Assembly (NCBI RefSeq): GCF_025917685.1
Contig: NZ_CP089518.1
Span: 659,001 to 723,000, forward strand
Direction of reading: 5' to 3'
Length of the DNA: 64,000 nucleotides
Source: Bacillus cereus
GTDB lineage: Bacteria; Bacillota; Bacilli; Bacillales; Bacillaceae_G
Of the stretch, positions 43,068 through 52,944 are shown one piece after another. The notes beneath the pieces are model-generated. The model was not told the DNA's origin. It searched no databases and worked only from the letters and a program-made list of their open reading frames with translations. The position numbers were made by a program, and so were the translations under genes. Each line of letters starts with the position of its first letter. Position 1 is the first letter of the stretch.

Positions 43068-43700
43068 ATGAATAAGCAAAGAATTTATAGTATAGTAGCA
43101 ATCCTTCTATTTGTTGTAGGTGGTGTATTAATCGGAAAGCCATTTTATGATGGATATCAGGCTGAAAAGAAACAGACTGGAAATGTACAAGCTGTTCAAA
43201 AGATGGATTATGAAAAGCATGAGACGGAATTTGTAGATGCTTCGAAAATTAATCAACCAGACTTGGCAGAAGTAGCGAATGCATCATTAGATAAGAAACA
43301 AGTAATCGGTCGTATTTCGATTCCAAGTATTTCAGTAGAACTTCCTGTTTTAAAAGCGTCGACTGAAAAGAATTTATTATCAGGTGCGGCAACTGTAAAA
43401 GAAAATCAAGTGATGGGACAAGGGAATTATGCGCTTGCAGGGCATAATATGTCAAAAAAAGGTGTTTTATTTAGTGATGTATCAACTTTAAAAAAGAACG
43501 ATAAAATTTATTTGTATGACAATGCAAATGAGTATGAGTATACTGTTACCGGTGTATCTGAAGTGACTCCTGATAAATGGGAAGTTGTAGAGGATCATGG
43601 GAAAAATGAGATAACGCTTATTACATGTGTATCTGTTAAAGATAATTCTAAGCGTTTTGTTATTACGGGTGATCTAGTAGGAACGAAGGCGAAGAAATAA
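43068..43700 (+). CDS. srtA: Sortase A
   Basis: 210 residues from ATG 43068 (GGAAAGGA 7 nt upstream). One N-terminal membrane anchor (about 5-24). The sortase barrel has catalytic His126 in ALAGHNM, Cys187 in TLITC and Arg196 in SKRFVIT, the same positions as in B. anthracis SrtA. It joins LPXTG-type surface proteins to peptidoglycan. No LPXTG protein is encoded in this window; the neighbouring YHYH protein is secreted but lacks a sorting signal. Confidence 0.96.
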   Translation: MNKQRIYSIVAILLFVVGGVLIGKPFYDGYQAEKKQTGNVQAVQKMDYEKHETEFVDASKINQPDLAEVANASLDKKQVIGRISIPSISVELPVLKASTEKNLLSGAATVKENQVMGQGNYALAGHNMSKKGVLFSDVSTLKKNDKIYLYDNANEYEYTVTGVSEVTPDKWEVVEDHGKNEITLITCVSVKDNSKRFVITGDLVGTKAKK

Positions 43701-43702
43701 AG

Positions 43703-43745
43703 AAAAAAGAAGGTTCACTCTTTAAAGAGTGAACCTTCTTTTTTA
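43703..43745 (+). terminator. Intrinsic terminator of srtA
   Basis: AAGAAGGTTCACTCTTT pairs with AAAGAGTGAACCTTCTT, with A-run before and T-run after. Confidence 0.93.
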
Positions 43746-43843
43746 TCAAATATTGGGAAATAAAGAATATTTTAGTTGGTATTTAAGTATTTTTCTATTT
43801 TTGTATAATAAAGTAATGATTCTAGATTTTGGGGGGAACAAAA

Positions 43844-44965
43844 GTGAAACAGCAAGTAAAAAAACTTCTTTTAACAACAAGTGTAGCGTTATTGGTAGCG
43901 CCAATTTCTACTTATGCACATCCAGGACGTACAGATGCTAATGGTGGACATACGTGTCGTACAAATTGTGAAAAATGGGGATTGCAGTACGGGGAATATC
44001 ATTATCACAATAAACCAGCTTCTAGTAGTGGTACAACGAGCCCAGCTCCTAGCCAAAATAATAATGGTGCTGTAGAAGCTGAAAGAAAAGCAGAAGCGCA
44101 GCACAATGCGGAGGCAGAAAAACAACGTGCTGCAGAAGCACAGCGTAAAGCAGAGGAAGAGAGACAGCATGCTGCAGAAGAACAGCGCAAAGTAGAGGAA
44201 GAGAGCCAGCGTGCTGCAGAAGAACAACGCAAAGCAGAAGAAGCACGTAAGGCAGAGGAAGCGCAGCGTAAAGCTGAGGCTGAAAAGGGACAAGCTGAAG
44301 GGCAAAAAAGCGGAGAGACAGATTTTAAAGCAGGAAAAAACAATGCAGAAGGACATGTAGCTGGAAAGTCAGATGCATATAAACAAGCATTTACAACTGC
44401 TTATGCTGTAACGTGGTCTTTAGAAGAACAGAAAAAAGCGCATTTTGAAAAAGGTAAAGAGCAAGGGTTAGCACAAGAGACAATGGACGATAGTCAAATT
44501 ACTCCTGAGTTTAAGGTGAACTTTGCAGAAGGTTTCCAAGTAGGTAATAAAGAGAGAACCGAAAAGATTGAAAAAGAACAAGCGGAACTTGGTGAAAAGG
44601 CTGGTAAAGAATTAGCTGAAAAGAAACCTGGGAATACTGAAAAGGATGTATATGTGAAAGCATATGAAACCGCGTATGAAAAGGGATATAAGTCTGCTAA
44701 AAAGGCAGCGGAAAAAGCTGGATATACATATGCATTTGAAAACTACGACTTAAAAGTTCCTGCTAAGTATGAAAAGAATGAAACATTAAAGAAATGGTTT
44801 ACTGAAGGATTTAAATCAAATAAAAAGGCAGCGGAAATTCGAGAAGAAGGATATAAAAAAGGAGACAGCTGGCTTTCATTCTTCTATAAGAGTTTCGTGC
44901 CAAGTGAATATAAAGAACATAAAGGCTTGTATGAACAAGCAATAGAAAAGGGAAAGAAAGCGTAA
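43844..44965 (+). CDS. Secreted YHYH-domain protein with Ala/Glu/Lys coiled coil
   Basis: 373 residues from GTG 43844 with GGGGGGA upstream. The Sec signal ends at TYA, followed by HPGRTDANGGHTCRTNCEKW and GEYHYHN, the YHYH signature with two Cys and several His, probably metal-binding. A Ser/Thr/Pro linker leads to a repetitive coiled coil of about 75 residues with units like AEEQRKAEEE, then a basic/acidic C-terminal domain of repeated 'Y..AFETAYEKGYK'-like segments. No LPXTG motif. Function unknown; probably cell-surface or wall-associated. Confidence 0.85.
   Translation: MKQQVKKLLLTTSVALLVAPISTYAHPGRTDANGGHTCRTNCEKWGLQYGEYHYHNKPASSSGTTSPAPSQNNNGAVEAERKAEAQHNAEAEKQRAAEAQRKAEEERQHAAEEQRKVEEESQRAAEEQRKAEEARKAEEAQRKAEAEKGQAEGQKSGETDFKAGKNNAEGHVAGKSDAYKQAFTTAYAVTWSLEEQKKAHFEKGKEQGLAQETMDDSQITPEFKVNFAEGFQVGNKERTEKIEKEQAELGEKAGKELAEKKPGNTEKDVYVKAYETAYEKGYKSAKKAAEKAGYTYAFENYDLKVPAKYEKNETLKKWFTEGFKSNKKAAEIREEGYKKGDSWLSFFYKSFVPSEYKEHKGLYEQAIEKGKKA
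44085..44290 (+). repeat. Imperfect tandem repeat encoding the Ala/Glu/Lys coiled coil
   Basis: Units of about 30-45 bp based on GCAGAAGAACAGCGTAAAGC recur within the YHYH gene. The periodicity follows the coiled-coil heptads and is a hot spot for length change between strains. Confidence 0.7.
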
Positions 44966-44998
44966 AAAAAGATGAGGAAAATTCCTCATCTTTTTTTA
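44963..44998. terminator. Bidirectional intrinsic terminator
   Basis: AAAAAAAGATGAGGAA pairs with TTCCTCATCTTTTTTT. It separates the convergent YHYH and POT genes. Confidence 0.92.
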
Positions 44999-46381
44999 AT
45001 CCATCCATTTCACTAATTTCTTAGAAATTAATAATAAAACAAAACCTAAAATAATCGCTGCAGCTCCGATTACTGTAAATACTTCAGCATATCCAAGTGA
45101 AGTTGTGAAGCTTGCAAGTTGTCCGCCTATAATGTTGGCGATTCCCGAGCTTGCTAGCCATACACCCATTAATAAAGAAGCAAGTTTTACTGGAGCAAGT
45201 GCGCTAACCATTGATAGTCCAACAGGTGATAAGAATAGTTCACCTAACGTATGGAAAAGATACGTAAAGACGATAAATAGTAAGTTTGCTTTTTCTGTAA
45301 TGTTATGTTCATCACTACCTGTTTTTAATGTAGCGATAACAAGAATGATATAACCGATACCAAGTAGGATCATACCAAGTCCCATTTTTGTTGGGATTTT
45401 CATGTCACCATTTTTTCTAGTTGCAAGTTTTGCCCATAATGCTGAAATGACTGGAGCAAGTAAAATAATAAATAACGGATTGACCGATTGGAACCAAGAT
45501 GTTGGAACTTCCCATCCGAACACAGAGCGGTCTACAAATTTGTTTGTATACAATGTTAACGAACTACCAGCTTGTTCAAAGCCAGCCCAGAAGAAGACAA
45601 CAAAGCATGTTAAAATGACGATAACTGCGGTACGTTGTTTTTCTTTTTTTGTTAACGGTGTATCTCCTACTGTCTGTTGTCCAGCAGCCGTTTGCAAATC
45701 GCGAGATGGTTTTTTACCGATATCACCAAGGAAGCGATTAGATAGTGTTGTAAATAAAATTTGTCCAATAATCATTCCGATTGAAGCAGCTAAGAAGCCG
45801 TAACGGAATCCGAAATGTACAACGCCATCAACTGTTGTTTTGAATAAATTTTCTGATAAAAATCCACAAACGAGTGGAGCTAAAAATGAACCGACGTTAA
45901 TACCCATATAGAAAATTGTAAATGCACTATCACGTTTTGGATCGTTCTCTTCGTATAATTCTCCAACAAGTGTAGAGATATTTGGTTTGAAGAATCCATT
46001 ACCGATAATAATAAGCGCTAATCCGAGGTATAGGCCCAATTGGTTTTGCAAGGCAAATAGTGTAAGGTTACCGAGTGCCATTGTTATACCACCAATTGTG
46101 ATTGCTTTTCGTCTACCTAGAAAACGGTCTGTTAAGTATCCACCAATCATTGGTGTAAAATAACAGGCTCCAGTATAAAACCCGTAAATAGAGAGTGCCC
46201 ATGCGGGACTAAACCCAAGACCACCACTTACTAAAGCTGTCGTTAAATATAATGTTAATAATCCTCGTAATCCATAGTAACTAAATCTTTCCCACATTTC
46301 TGTAAAGAAGAGTAAGTATAAACCTGGAGGATGTTTCTTTTTTCTTTGTTGTTCTTTTTCTAGTTGTATCGCTGATTCCAT
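44996..46381 (-). CDS. POT/PTR2 family di-/tripeptide:proton symporter
   Basis: 461 residues from ATG 46381 (AGGAGG 7 nt upstream; the frame extends to 46402 without a site). About 14 helices. Family signatures are FTEMWERFSYYGLRGLLTLYL near the N-terminus (quoted up to 20: FTEMWERFSYYGLRGLLTLY) and FTIFYMGINVGSFLAPL. It imports small peptides with protons, as DtpT does in lactococci. Confidence 0.93.
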   Translation of the reverse strand: MESAIQLEKEQQRKKKHPPGLYLLFFTEMWERFSYYGLRGLLTLYLTTALVSGGLGFSPAWALSIYGFYTGACYFTPMIGGYLTDRFLGRRKAITIGGITMALGNLTLFALQNQLGLYLGLALIIIGNGFFKPNISTLVGELYEENDPKRDSAFTIFYMGINVGSFLAPLVCGFLSENLFKTTVDGVVHFGFRYGFLAASIGMIIGQILFTTLSNRFLGDIGKKPSRDLQTAAGQQTVGDTPLTKKEKQRTAVIVILTCFVVFFWAGFEQAGSSLTLYTNKFVDRSVFGWEVPTSWFQSVNPLFIILLAPVISALWAKLATRKNGDMKIPTKMGLGMILLGIGYIILVIATLKTGSDEHNITEKANLLFIVFTYLFHTLGELFLSPVGLSMVSALAPVKLASLLMGVWLASSGIANIIGGQLASFTTSLGYAEVFTVIGAAAIILGFVLLLISKKLVKWMD

Positions 46382-46634
46382 GTTATTTTCCTCCTGACAC
46401 AAACAAAAACAAAGTTAATAATTTTGTACATTTAATATTTTACCTTATTAACTATTATAAGTCAATAAAGGTTGATTTTTCAGAAGAAATTGGAAAAGGG
46501 AAGTAGTTATAGAATGGGTGTTTCTTTTATGGTAGACTATGGACTATGTTTTCTTTGTAAGGAAGCGGATTATCGCGCTTTTCCTACGTGTGGAATGGAT
46601 TTCATACATGATGAAATTGAAGAAGGAGAAAGAA

Positions 46635-47936
46635 ATGAACTTGTTACAGAAAAAAGAAATTTTACTTATTAGTCTTATGTTATTCTCTATGTTCTTTGGA
46701 GCAGGGAATCTTATATTCCCACCTTTCCTCGGATACGAAGCGGGAGAGCATGTGTGGATTTCATTGTTAGGTTTTATTATGTCAGCAACAGGGCTTCCGA
46801 TATTAGGGGTTATTGCTATTGCGAAGGCAGGAAGCTTTCAAACGTTAGCGGGTAGAGTTCATTCTTCATTTGCCATTATTTTTCCGTGTATTGTATATGT
46901 ATTTATTGGACCTGGTCTTGGTATACCGCGTGCAGGAAGTTTAGCTTTTGAAATGGGTCCAGGGCAGTTACTCCCAGAAGCGGGAAGCGTTGTATTATTG
47001 TTTTACACAGTTATTTTCTTTAGTATTGTATATTGGTTAAGTTTATCACCATCTAAATTAATGGGCTTGTTTGGAAAGGTTTTAACACCTTTATTATTAT
47101 GTATGATTGCCATTATATTTATAAAAAGTATGTTTACATCAGTAGGCAGTTTGAAAGAGTCTGCAGGAAATTATGGACAAGCTCCTATGTTCCAAGGGTT
47201 TTTAGACGGATATTTAACGATGGATGCGTTAGCGGCTTTAATATTTGGGATTGTTATTGCAAATGCTTTGCGTGCAAAAGGTATTGAAGATGATAAAGGT
47301 TTAGCTAAATATATGAGTATTGCTGGAATCGGGGCAGGACTATTACTATCTGTTATTTATGTCGTCCTCGGATATGTTGGTTCAATTAGTGGCTCGTTGG
47401 GGACATTTGATAACGGTGCGCAAGTGTTAGCGCAAGTTATGACGGCATTATTTGGACAAGGTGGAGTAGTTTTATTAGGTCTTATTTTTACTATCGCGTG
47501 TTTATGTGTTTCGATTGGACTCGTTACGTCTTGTAGTCAATTTTTCGCTAGTGTATTTCCGAAAGTATCTTATAAAGTTTGGGCGTTTATATTAAGTCTT
47601 GTTAGTATGATCTTAGCTAATTTAGGATTAACACAAATTTTAAAAGTATCAGTACCAATTCTCGGATTTATTTATCCCGTTGCACTAACCCTTATTATTT
47701 TAGGGTTATTCCATAAGTATATTGGAAAGTATGTATATGTATATTCGGTCACGATTGGAATCGTAGCGTTATTTAGTGCGATTGATATTTTAAATAAAAA
47801 TGTGATGATGAATAAGTGGACACCAGTATTGAAATACATTCCGTTTTATACAGAAGGTGTTGGATGGATTGTTCCAGCTATTTTCGGTGTTTGTATTGGT
47901 GTTATTGTTAGTATTGCTATAAATAAGAAGAAATAA
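46635..47936 (+). CDS. brnQ: Branched-chain amino acid:cation symporter
   Basis: 433 residues from ATG 46635 with AGAAGGAG upstream; the open frame continues to 46539, but the extra 32 residues have no site and are atypical. LIVCS family, 12 helices, with LMLFSMFFGAGNLIFPPFLG and FGAGNL conserved. It imports Leu, Ile and Val with Na+ or H+. The 253-bp gap before it shows no T-box or other leader that I recognise. Confidence 0.92.
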   Translation: MNLLQKKEILLISLMLFSMFFGAGNLIFPPFLGYEAGEHVWISLLGFIMSATGLPILGVIAIAKAGSFQTLAGRVHSSFAIIFPCIVYVFIGPGLGIPRAGSLAFEMGPGQLLPEAGSVVLLFYTVIFFSIVYWLSLSPSKLMGLFGKVLTPLLLCMIAIIFIKSMFTSVGSLKESAGNYGQAPMFQGFLDGYLTMDALAALIFGIVIANALRAKGIEDDKGLAKYMSIAGIGAGLLLSVIYVVLGYVGSISGSLGTFDNGAQVLAQVMTALFGQGGVVLLGLIFTIACLCVSIGLVTSCSQFFASVFPKVSYKVWAFILSLVSMILANLGLTQILKVSVPILGFIYPVALTLIILGLFHKYIGKYVYVYSVTIGIVALFSAIDILNKNVMMNKWTPVLKYIPFYTEGVGWIVPAIFGVCIGVIVSIAINKKK

Positions 47937-47939
47937 GTA

Positions 47940-47978
47940 AGAGGTGTTTTCCTATTTCGGAAAACACCTTTCTTTTTT
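47940..47978 (+). terminator. Intrinsic terminator of brnQ
   Basis: AGGTGTTTTCC pairs with GGAAAACACCT, followed by TTCTTTTTT. Confidence 0.92.
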
Positions 47979-48074
47979 GGAAAAATGGTATCGAACATGA
48001 ATAGACTAATAGTATGATAAGGGTAATTGGTAATATATAGGTTGATTGAAAAATCGATGATGAGGGGGGAGTAT

Positions 48075-49796
48075 ATGAAGGAGGATTTAAACAAGAAAAT
48101 AGAAGCGCTCGAAACGGCAATTGAAACGATGCAAGAGACACTTTATGAATTGAAAGCGAAGCAAAGAAAAATAGAAGTAGATAAAGTTCAACAAAATGTT
48201 AATAAGGAAAAGAAAGAATATATTGAGGCGGTAAGTAATGAAAAGTTACAAGAAGACGTAGTAAAGACGAGGGAATCCATACAAGAGCAAAAGGTGAAAC
48301 AAGTAGATATATCTGCATTTAAGCCCGCACCATTTAATATTATAAAGTTTTGTCAAACATGGTTACCACGCATATTTGTCGGTATTATGCTACTTGGCGT
48401 TATTTGGTTATTTAAAGCAGGAGTAGATGCTGGATTATTAACACCAGCGATACGGGTTGTGTTTGGTATAGTACTATCTGCCGGTTTGTATTACGTAGGA
48501 GATATACAAATTAAAAGAGAGCGGCAAGCGTTAGGGTTAGTATTAGCTGGAGGAAGTATTACGGGAATTGTTTTAACAACGTTTGCGGCACATTATTTAT
48601 ATGAGTTTATTCCTGCAAGTATTGCGTTTATCTGTAATATTGTATGGGTTATTTTAGGGATTTATTTAGCGAAAAGATATAGCTCGGAATACCTCGCTAT
48701 TTTCGTGGCGGTTGGAGCATTTTTTGTTCCTTTCTTGTTAAATAGTACGACTCCTAATACGTATATTTTCTTTAGTTATGAGACTATATTAACAATTAGC
48801 CTATTATGGTATGCATTGAGAAACCGTTATAATTACTTGTATATGATTTCTTATGTTGTTGCGGCAATTGTCCTATTTGTCTTCTTTGTTGTTATGTCAA
48901 TATTGGTAGAGAATGTGCAAGTACAGTTAACGGTTGTATACGGTACAATTCATTTGCTGTTATTTTGGCATATGTTTTCGGAGAGGAATTTTATACAAGA
49001 AGCAAGATTGGCGATATTTAGTGCAAATGCAGTTTTCTTTATTTTAGCGATCTCCCAAATTCCTGAATTTACAACGTGGGGATTAGTTATAAGTGCATTT
49101 GTGCATGCTGTTATGTTTGTACTTGAATATAGGAAGAATAAACATTCTGTATTTACAAATCTAATATTTGGCTTTGCAATGGGGTCATTTAGTTTAGCGA
49201 TTTTATACGAGTATAGTTTGGGAAATGCAGCGATCGTATTATTGTTACAAGGTTTCCTCGGTATGGTTACTGCTATTAAAGTAAAGCAAAATATTAAGTT
49301 GTATGTAGGTGCAACGATTTATGCGATTGGAATGGTACAGACGATTTTTAGCCCGTTTGATGAGTTCATTTCAGCAGGGTTTGTTGCTCATATTATTTTA
49401 ATAGGAACGTTCTATTATTGCATGATACAAGCAAAAGAAGTGTTAGCGAGTTTAGGTAAATATGTTTATTCTATAGCGCTCTACTCGTTAATGGTTATTG
49501 TATTTATTACAATTACGAGGATCGGTGAAGTTCTTTCTACAGATGGAAGTATAATTAGCGTATCTGTATCATTATTATGGATGGTATATGCTTTATTTGC
49601 AGTTTGGTTTGGCCGTAATAGACATATGAACGAAATACTATATGCGGGTTTAGTCGTATTAATAGTGACAGTAGGGAAGTTATTCCTTCTTGACTTACCA
49701 GAGGTGTCTATGATGATCAGGGCTGTGTTATTCTTAATCGTTGGTAGTATAGGTATCGTTATTTCAAGAATGTTTTTCTCAAAAGAAGAGAAGTGA
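48075..49796 (+). CDS. DUF2339 polytopic membrane protein
   Basis: 573 residues from ATG 48075 (GAGGGGGGA upstream). A cytoplasmic N-terminal coiled coil (about 1-75, LNKKIEALETAIETMQETLY) and 14 or more closely packed membrane helices make up the typical DUF2339 layout, with the LGGGSITGIVLTTFAAHYLY-like core (here AGGSITGIVLTTFAAHYLYE). Function is unknown across the family. It is transcribed alone. Confidence 0.85.
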   Translation: MKEDLNKKIEALETAIETMQETLYELKAKQRKIEVDKVQQNVNKEKKEYIEAVSNEKLQEDVVKTRESIQEQKVKQVDISAFKPAPFNIIKFCQTWLPRIFVGIMLLGVIWLFKAGVDAGLLTPAIRVVFGIVLSAGLYYVGDIQIKRERQALGLVLAGGSITGIVLTTFAAHYLYEFIPASIAFICNIVWVILGIYLAKRYSSEYLAIFVAVGAFFVPFLLNSTTPNTYIFFSYETILTISLLWYALRNRYNYLYMISYVVAAIVLFVFFVVMSILVENVQVQLTVVYGTIHLLLFWHMFSERNFIQEARLAIFSANAVFFILAISQIPEFTTWGLVISAFVHAVMFVLEYRKNKHSVFTNLIFGFAMGSFSLAILYEYSLGNAAIVLLLQGFLGMVTAIKVKQNIKLYVGATIYAIGMVQTIFSPFDEFISAGFVAHIILIGTFYYCMIQAKEVLASLGKYVYSIALYSLMVIVFITITRIGEVLSTDGSIISVSVSLLWMVYALFAVWFGRNRHMNEILYAGLVVLIVTVGKLFLLDLPEVSMMIRAVLFLIVGSIGIVISRMFFSKEEK

Positions 49797-49798
49797 GA

Positions 49799-49832
49799 AG
49801 AAGGCAATCCATATCCGGATTGCCTTTTTCAT
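49799..49832. terminator. Bidirectional intrinsic terminator
   Basis: AAGGCAATCC pairs with GGATTGCCTT around ATATCC. It lies between the convergent DUF2339 and secreted-protein genes. Confidence 0.9.
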
Positions 49833-51379
49833 TATTTTTTATTAATCGTTACAGTTTCATTATATTTCGCTGTTGTGTTTTGACGTAGACGAAGTGTTGC
49901 CTGTCCAGTTGTATTTGGATCAAGTTGTACGTTCACAATTTTTTCAGCAGATCCTTGGTTATTTGTTATGAAAGAGAATGTACTGCTATATCCGAAAGAA
50001 GACGGCCAAGTGCCATTTGTATTTTGAACTTTTGCTACCTGTGTTCCGCCAGTTGTGAAAATACCTAAAGAATAATTATTGTATGTTGTATTTGGTAATA
50101 AGTTATTTACTTGAATCTTCATTTGGAATACTTCATTGTTTGGTAGAATGCTAGGGTGCGTAATTACGTAATCACTCGTTGTCACTGCACCGTTATAGCC
50201 GTATGAACCTGGTTTGAAAGTATTTGTATTGAACCACTGGTAACCTTGACTTGGTGCGCTCCAAGGTTCTGGTTGTGGTTCTGTTGATAAACTTGGTTGT
50301 TCAAATGTTTGTAGAGCTGTAGGTGCATCAAGCTGTAAACCACTTACTTGATCTAAGCTTGTAAATGTTTCTTGCTTCGCTAACCAATTCACTATGTTTT
50401 CTAATAGAACAGCATCGTTTTCTTCTTTATAACCATCATAAGTTTTCTTTGTTTGACCTGAGTCTTCGCGAACATATTTTGGCGATGCATCTTCAACAGG
50501 AGAAGAATCACCAATAAAGGCTGCTTTTCCAAGACCAACTTTTGCAATAGCAGCATAAGGCCCTTCTGCAACACCACCGCCGTTATAAACGCCGCTATCA
50601 ACAGCGTTATTCCATTTTGATGGATTTTCTGGAAGATATACAAGACCTTTCGCTAGTTTTGGATTTGTAATCGCAAGAGTAGAACCGGCATGCATTGCTA
50701 CAGATGAAACGCCAGTTGTAATTCCGAATGATTGCGCAGGTGAGACGATATTTTTAGCTGAAACATCACCAAGTGCATTGTAACGGAAGCGAATACCGAA
50801 ATTATCGGATAGCCAATCAGAGCTTTCTACTCCTTGCATAGCTTGTGATGTTGTTTCTTCATTAGACATACCCTTTGCTGGATTATCCCATGCCCCGCGT
50901 CTATATCCATTAAACACTTCTGAGGAGTCCCAGCGGTTTTTATTACGATCTGCATTATAATGATCGGCAATGAAGAAAATACTGCCACCGTTTTTCACGT
51001 ATTGTAACATTGCATCTTGCTCAGATTTTTTATAAGGAATATTTGCTTCGGGAACGATAAACACATTGTAATTTTTTAAATCGTCGTATGTAATAGATGT
51101 TGATTTACGAAGTTCCTTTACATGATATCCGTTTTGGGCAATGCCGTTTCCGAAATCAGAAAAACCGCCATCAATAACCCAGTCAGCTGTCCCAGCCGTT
51201 TGACCGTGCGTATTATCAAATAATACTTTCTTCCCATTGTTTTGGTTTACAACTTTTGCAGCAATTTCAGGAGCGGGGTCTACGGGGCTTTCGGCATAAG
51301 TAGACGGAATATAGGCACTGCCTATACTAAGTGTGATTGCTGTTGCTAAAGAAAATTGAATCCATTTTTTATTCTTCAT
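49832..51379 (-). CDS. Secreted protein with class I amidotransferase-like domain and C-terminal beta module
   Basis: 515 residues. The Sec signal ends near STYAE (about 29). Residues about 45-340 look like a type 1 glutamine amidotransferase-like fold (DUF4350-type): KVLFDNTHGQTAGTADW, NVFIVPEANIPYKKSEQDAML and GGSIFFIADHYNADRN. The nucleophile Cys of true amidotransferases is absent; the protein appears to contain no Cys at all, so the domain is not a working Cys amidotransferase. The C-terminal 130 residues form a Ser/Thr/Asn-rich beta-sandwich with a ligand- or wall-binding look. Function unknown. Confidence 0.7.
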   Translation of the reverse strand: MKNKKWIQFSLATAITLSIGSAYIPSTYAESPVDPAPEIAAKVVNQNNGKKVLFDNTHGQTAGTADWVIDGGFSDFGNGIAQNGYHVKELRKSTSITYDDLKNYNVFIVPEANIPYKKSEQDAMLQYVKNGGSIFFIADHYNADRNKNRWDSSEVFNGYRRGAWDNPAKGMSNEETTSQAMQGVESSDWLSDNFGIRFRYNALGDVSAKNIVSPAQSFGITTGVSSVAMHAGSTLAITNPKLAKGLVYLPENPSKWNNAVDSGVYNGGGVAEGPYAAIAKVGLGKAAFIGDSSPVEDASPKYVREDSGQTKKTYDGYKEENDAVLLENIVNWLAKQETFTSLDQVSGLQLDAPTALQTFEQPSLSTEPQPEPWSAPSQGYQWFNTNTFKPGSYGYNGAVTTSDYVITHPSILPNNEVFQMKIQVNNLLPNTTYNNYSLGIFTTGGTQVAKVQNTNGTWPSSFGYSSTFSFITNNQGSAEKIVNVQLDPNTTGQATLRLRQNTTAKYNETVTINKK

Positions 51380-51511
51380 AGAAGAATCCCCCTAATAATA
51401 AATATATGTGCTTTAATAATGTAATCTATTTTTTTTAGGAAAGAAAGATAGAAAATATTAAATAGTGTAAAGATAACGTTAATTTAATTGAGAAATATTT
51501 ATGTGAATAAT

Positions 51512-51545
51512 GAAAAAATCTCTTCCTAGTAAATGAGGAAGAGAT
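51512..51545 (-). terminator. Intrinsic terminator of the amino acid permease gene
   Basis: ATCTCTTCCT pairs with AGGAAGAGAT. The A-run on the left supplies the minus-strand U tract. Confidence 0.88.
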
Positions 51546-51552
51546 CATAGGT

Positions 51553-52944
51553 TTAACTAATTTTTGAATTAGGTGTTTCATCAATCTTATGAAAACCTTT
51601 CATATAATACACGATAGCCAAGCCGATAAGCCAAATTGGACCGACGATTAATGCGATTCGTGTATCTTCTGAATAGGCCATGATACCTAGTACAAGTACA
51701 AGGAAGCCGAGTGAGAAATATGAACTTAATGGGTGTAAAGGCATTTTATATGCTAGCTTATCCTTTTTATTAGTCTGTAATCCTTTACGGAATTTAATTT
51801 GCGCGACTAATATAATTCCCCAAGTCCAAATTGCACCGAAAGTTGAAATACTAGTTAGCCATGTAAACACTTTTGCAGGAACAAGGTAGTTTAATATAAC
51901 GCCAACGAGTAAAACGATTGCTGTTGCTATAATTCCTTGACTAGGAATACCGTTTTTATTTAAACGGCCGAATCGTTCAGGAGCTTTCTTTTGTTGTGCT
52001 AATGTAAATAGCATACGGCCTGTACTAAACAAACCACCGTTACAAGAAGAAAGAGCAGCTGTTAAAACGACAAAGTTAATAATACCTGCTGCCTTTGCAA
52101 TACCGATTTGCTGGAACGTTAGTACGAATGGACTGCCTTTCTCACCAAATTCGTTCCAAGGATAAATTGCCATCATAACGAATAGAGCTCCAACGTAGAA
52201 TAATAAGATTCTCCAAAATACGTTATCAATTGCTTTTGCAAGTGTTTTTTTTGGATTTTGAGCTTCACCAGCTGTAACCCCGATAAGTTCGACTCCTAAA
52301 TAAGCGAATAATACCATCTGTAAGGAAAGTAGTAATCCAGAGAATCCATTTGGGAACCAGCCTCCGTGCTCCCAAAGATTTGAAATGCCAGTTGCGACGC
52401 CTCCGTTTCCAAATCCGAATAAAATAATCCCAGCACCGACTACTATCATACAGATAATTGTGACAATTTTAATGAGAGCAAACCAAAACTCAAGTTCTCC
52501 AAATACTTTTACAGATAAGAAGTTGAAAGCACTCATTAATAAAAGAGCTAGTAACGCCCAGATCCAACGCGGGATATCTGGGAACCAGTACTGCATGTAA
52601 ATTCCTGCCGCTGTAATTTCCGCCATACAAGTAACAACCCATAAAAACCAGTAATTCCAGCCTGTAATATATCCAGCTAGTGGGCTGATGTAATCATTTG
52701 CATATTTACTAAAAGAGCCAGCAACTGGTTGTTCAATTGCCATTTCTCCGAGTGCGCGCATAATGAAAAAAATAACGAGTCCGGCAATCATATAACCTAG
52801 TAAAATGGATGGGCCAGCTAGTTTAATAGCGGAAGCTGATCCTAAAAATAATCCAACGCCAATAGCTGAACCGAGAGACATTAAGGTAATATGTCGTTCT
52901 TTTAAACCACGGTTTAAAGTTTCAGATTTGTTTGTTTGCTGCAT
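51553..52944 (-). CDS. Amino acid permease, APC superfamily (AAT type)
   Basis: 463 residues, 12 helices. N-terminal RGLKERHITLMSLGSAIGVGLFLGSA is the AAT family signature (quoted in part), with GEMAIEQPVAGSFSKYANDY and ELIGVTAGEAQNPKKTLAKAI also conserved. It is a proton-coupled importer of a neutral or aromatic amino acid; the exact substrate is not clear. It is transcribed alone. Confidence 0.9.
   Translation of the reverse strand: MQQTNKSETLNRGLKERHITLMSLGSAIGVGLFLGSASAIKLAGPSILLGYMIAGLVIFFIMRALGEMAIEQPVAGSFSKYANDYISPLAGYITGWNYWFLWVVTCMAEITAAGIYMQYWFPDIPRWIWALLALLLMSAFNFLSVKVFGELEFWFALIKIVTIICMIVVGAGIILFGFGNGGVATGISNLWEHGGWFPNGFSGLLLSLQMVLFAYLGVELIGVTAGEAQNPKKTLAKAIDNVFWRILLFYVGALFVMMAIYPWNEFGEKGSPFVLTFQQIGIAKAAGIINFVVLTAALSSCNGGLFSTGRMLFTLAQQKKAPERFGRLNKNGIPSQGIIATAIVLLVGVILNYLVPAKVFTWLTSISTFGAIWTWGIILVAQIKFRKGLQTNKKDKLAYKMPLHPLSSYFSLGFLVLVLGIMAYSEDTRIALIVGPIWLIGLAIVYYMKGFHKIDETPNSKIS

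Noticed and set aside
44085..44290. CRISPR or regulatory repeat array
   Set aside because: Repeats are in frame, imperfect, without spacers, and encode a coiled coil.
44005..44356. Long minus-strand open frames rich in Ala/Ser/Cys/Leu
   Set aside because: They are the antisense image of the Ala/Glu/Lys coiled coil of the YHYH gene. No ribosome site and no sensible protein.
46403..46634. T-box or other amino acid leader before brnQ
   Set aside because: No TGGNACCGCG-type T-box sequence and no terminator/antiterminator pair found.
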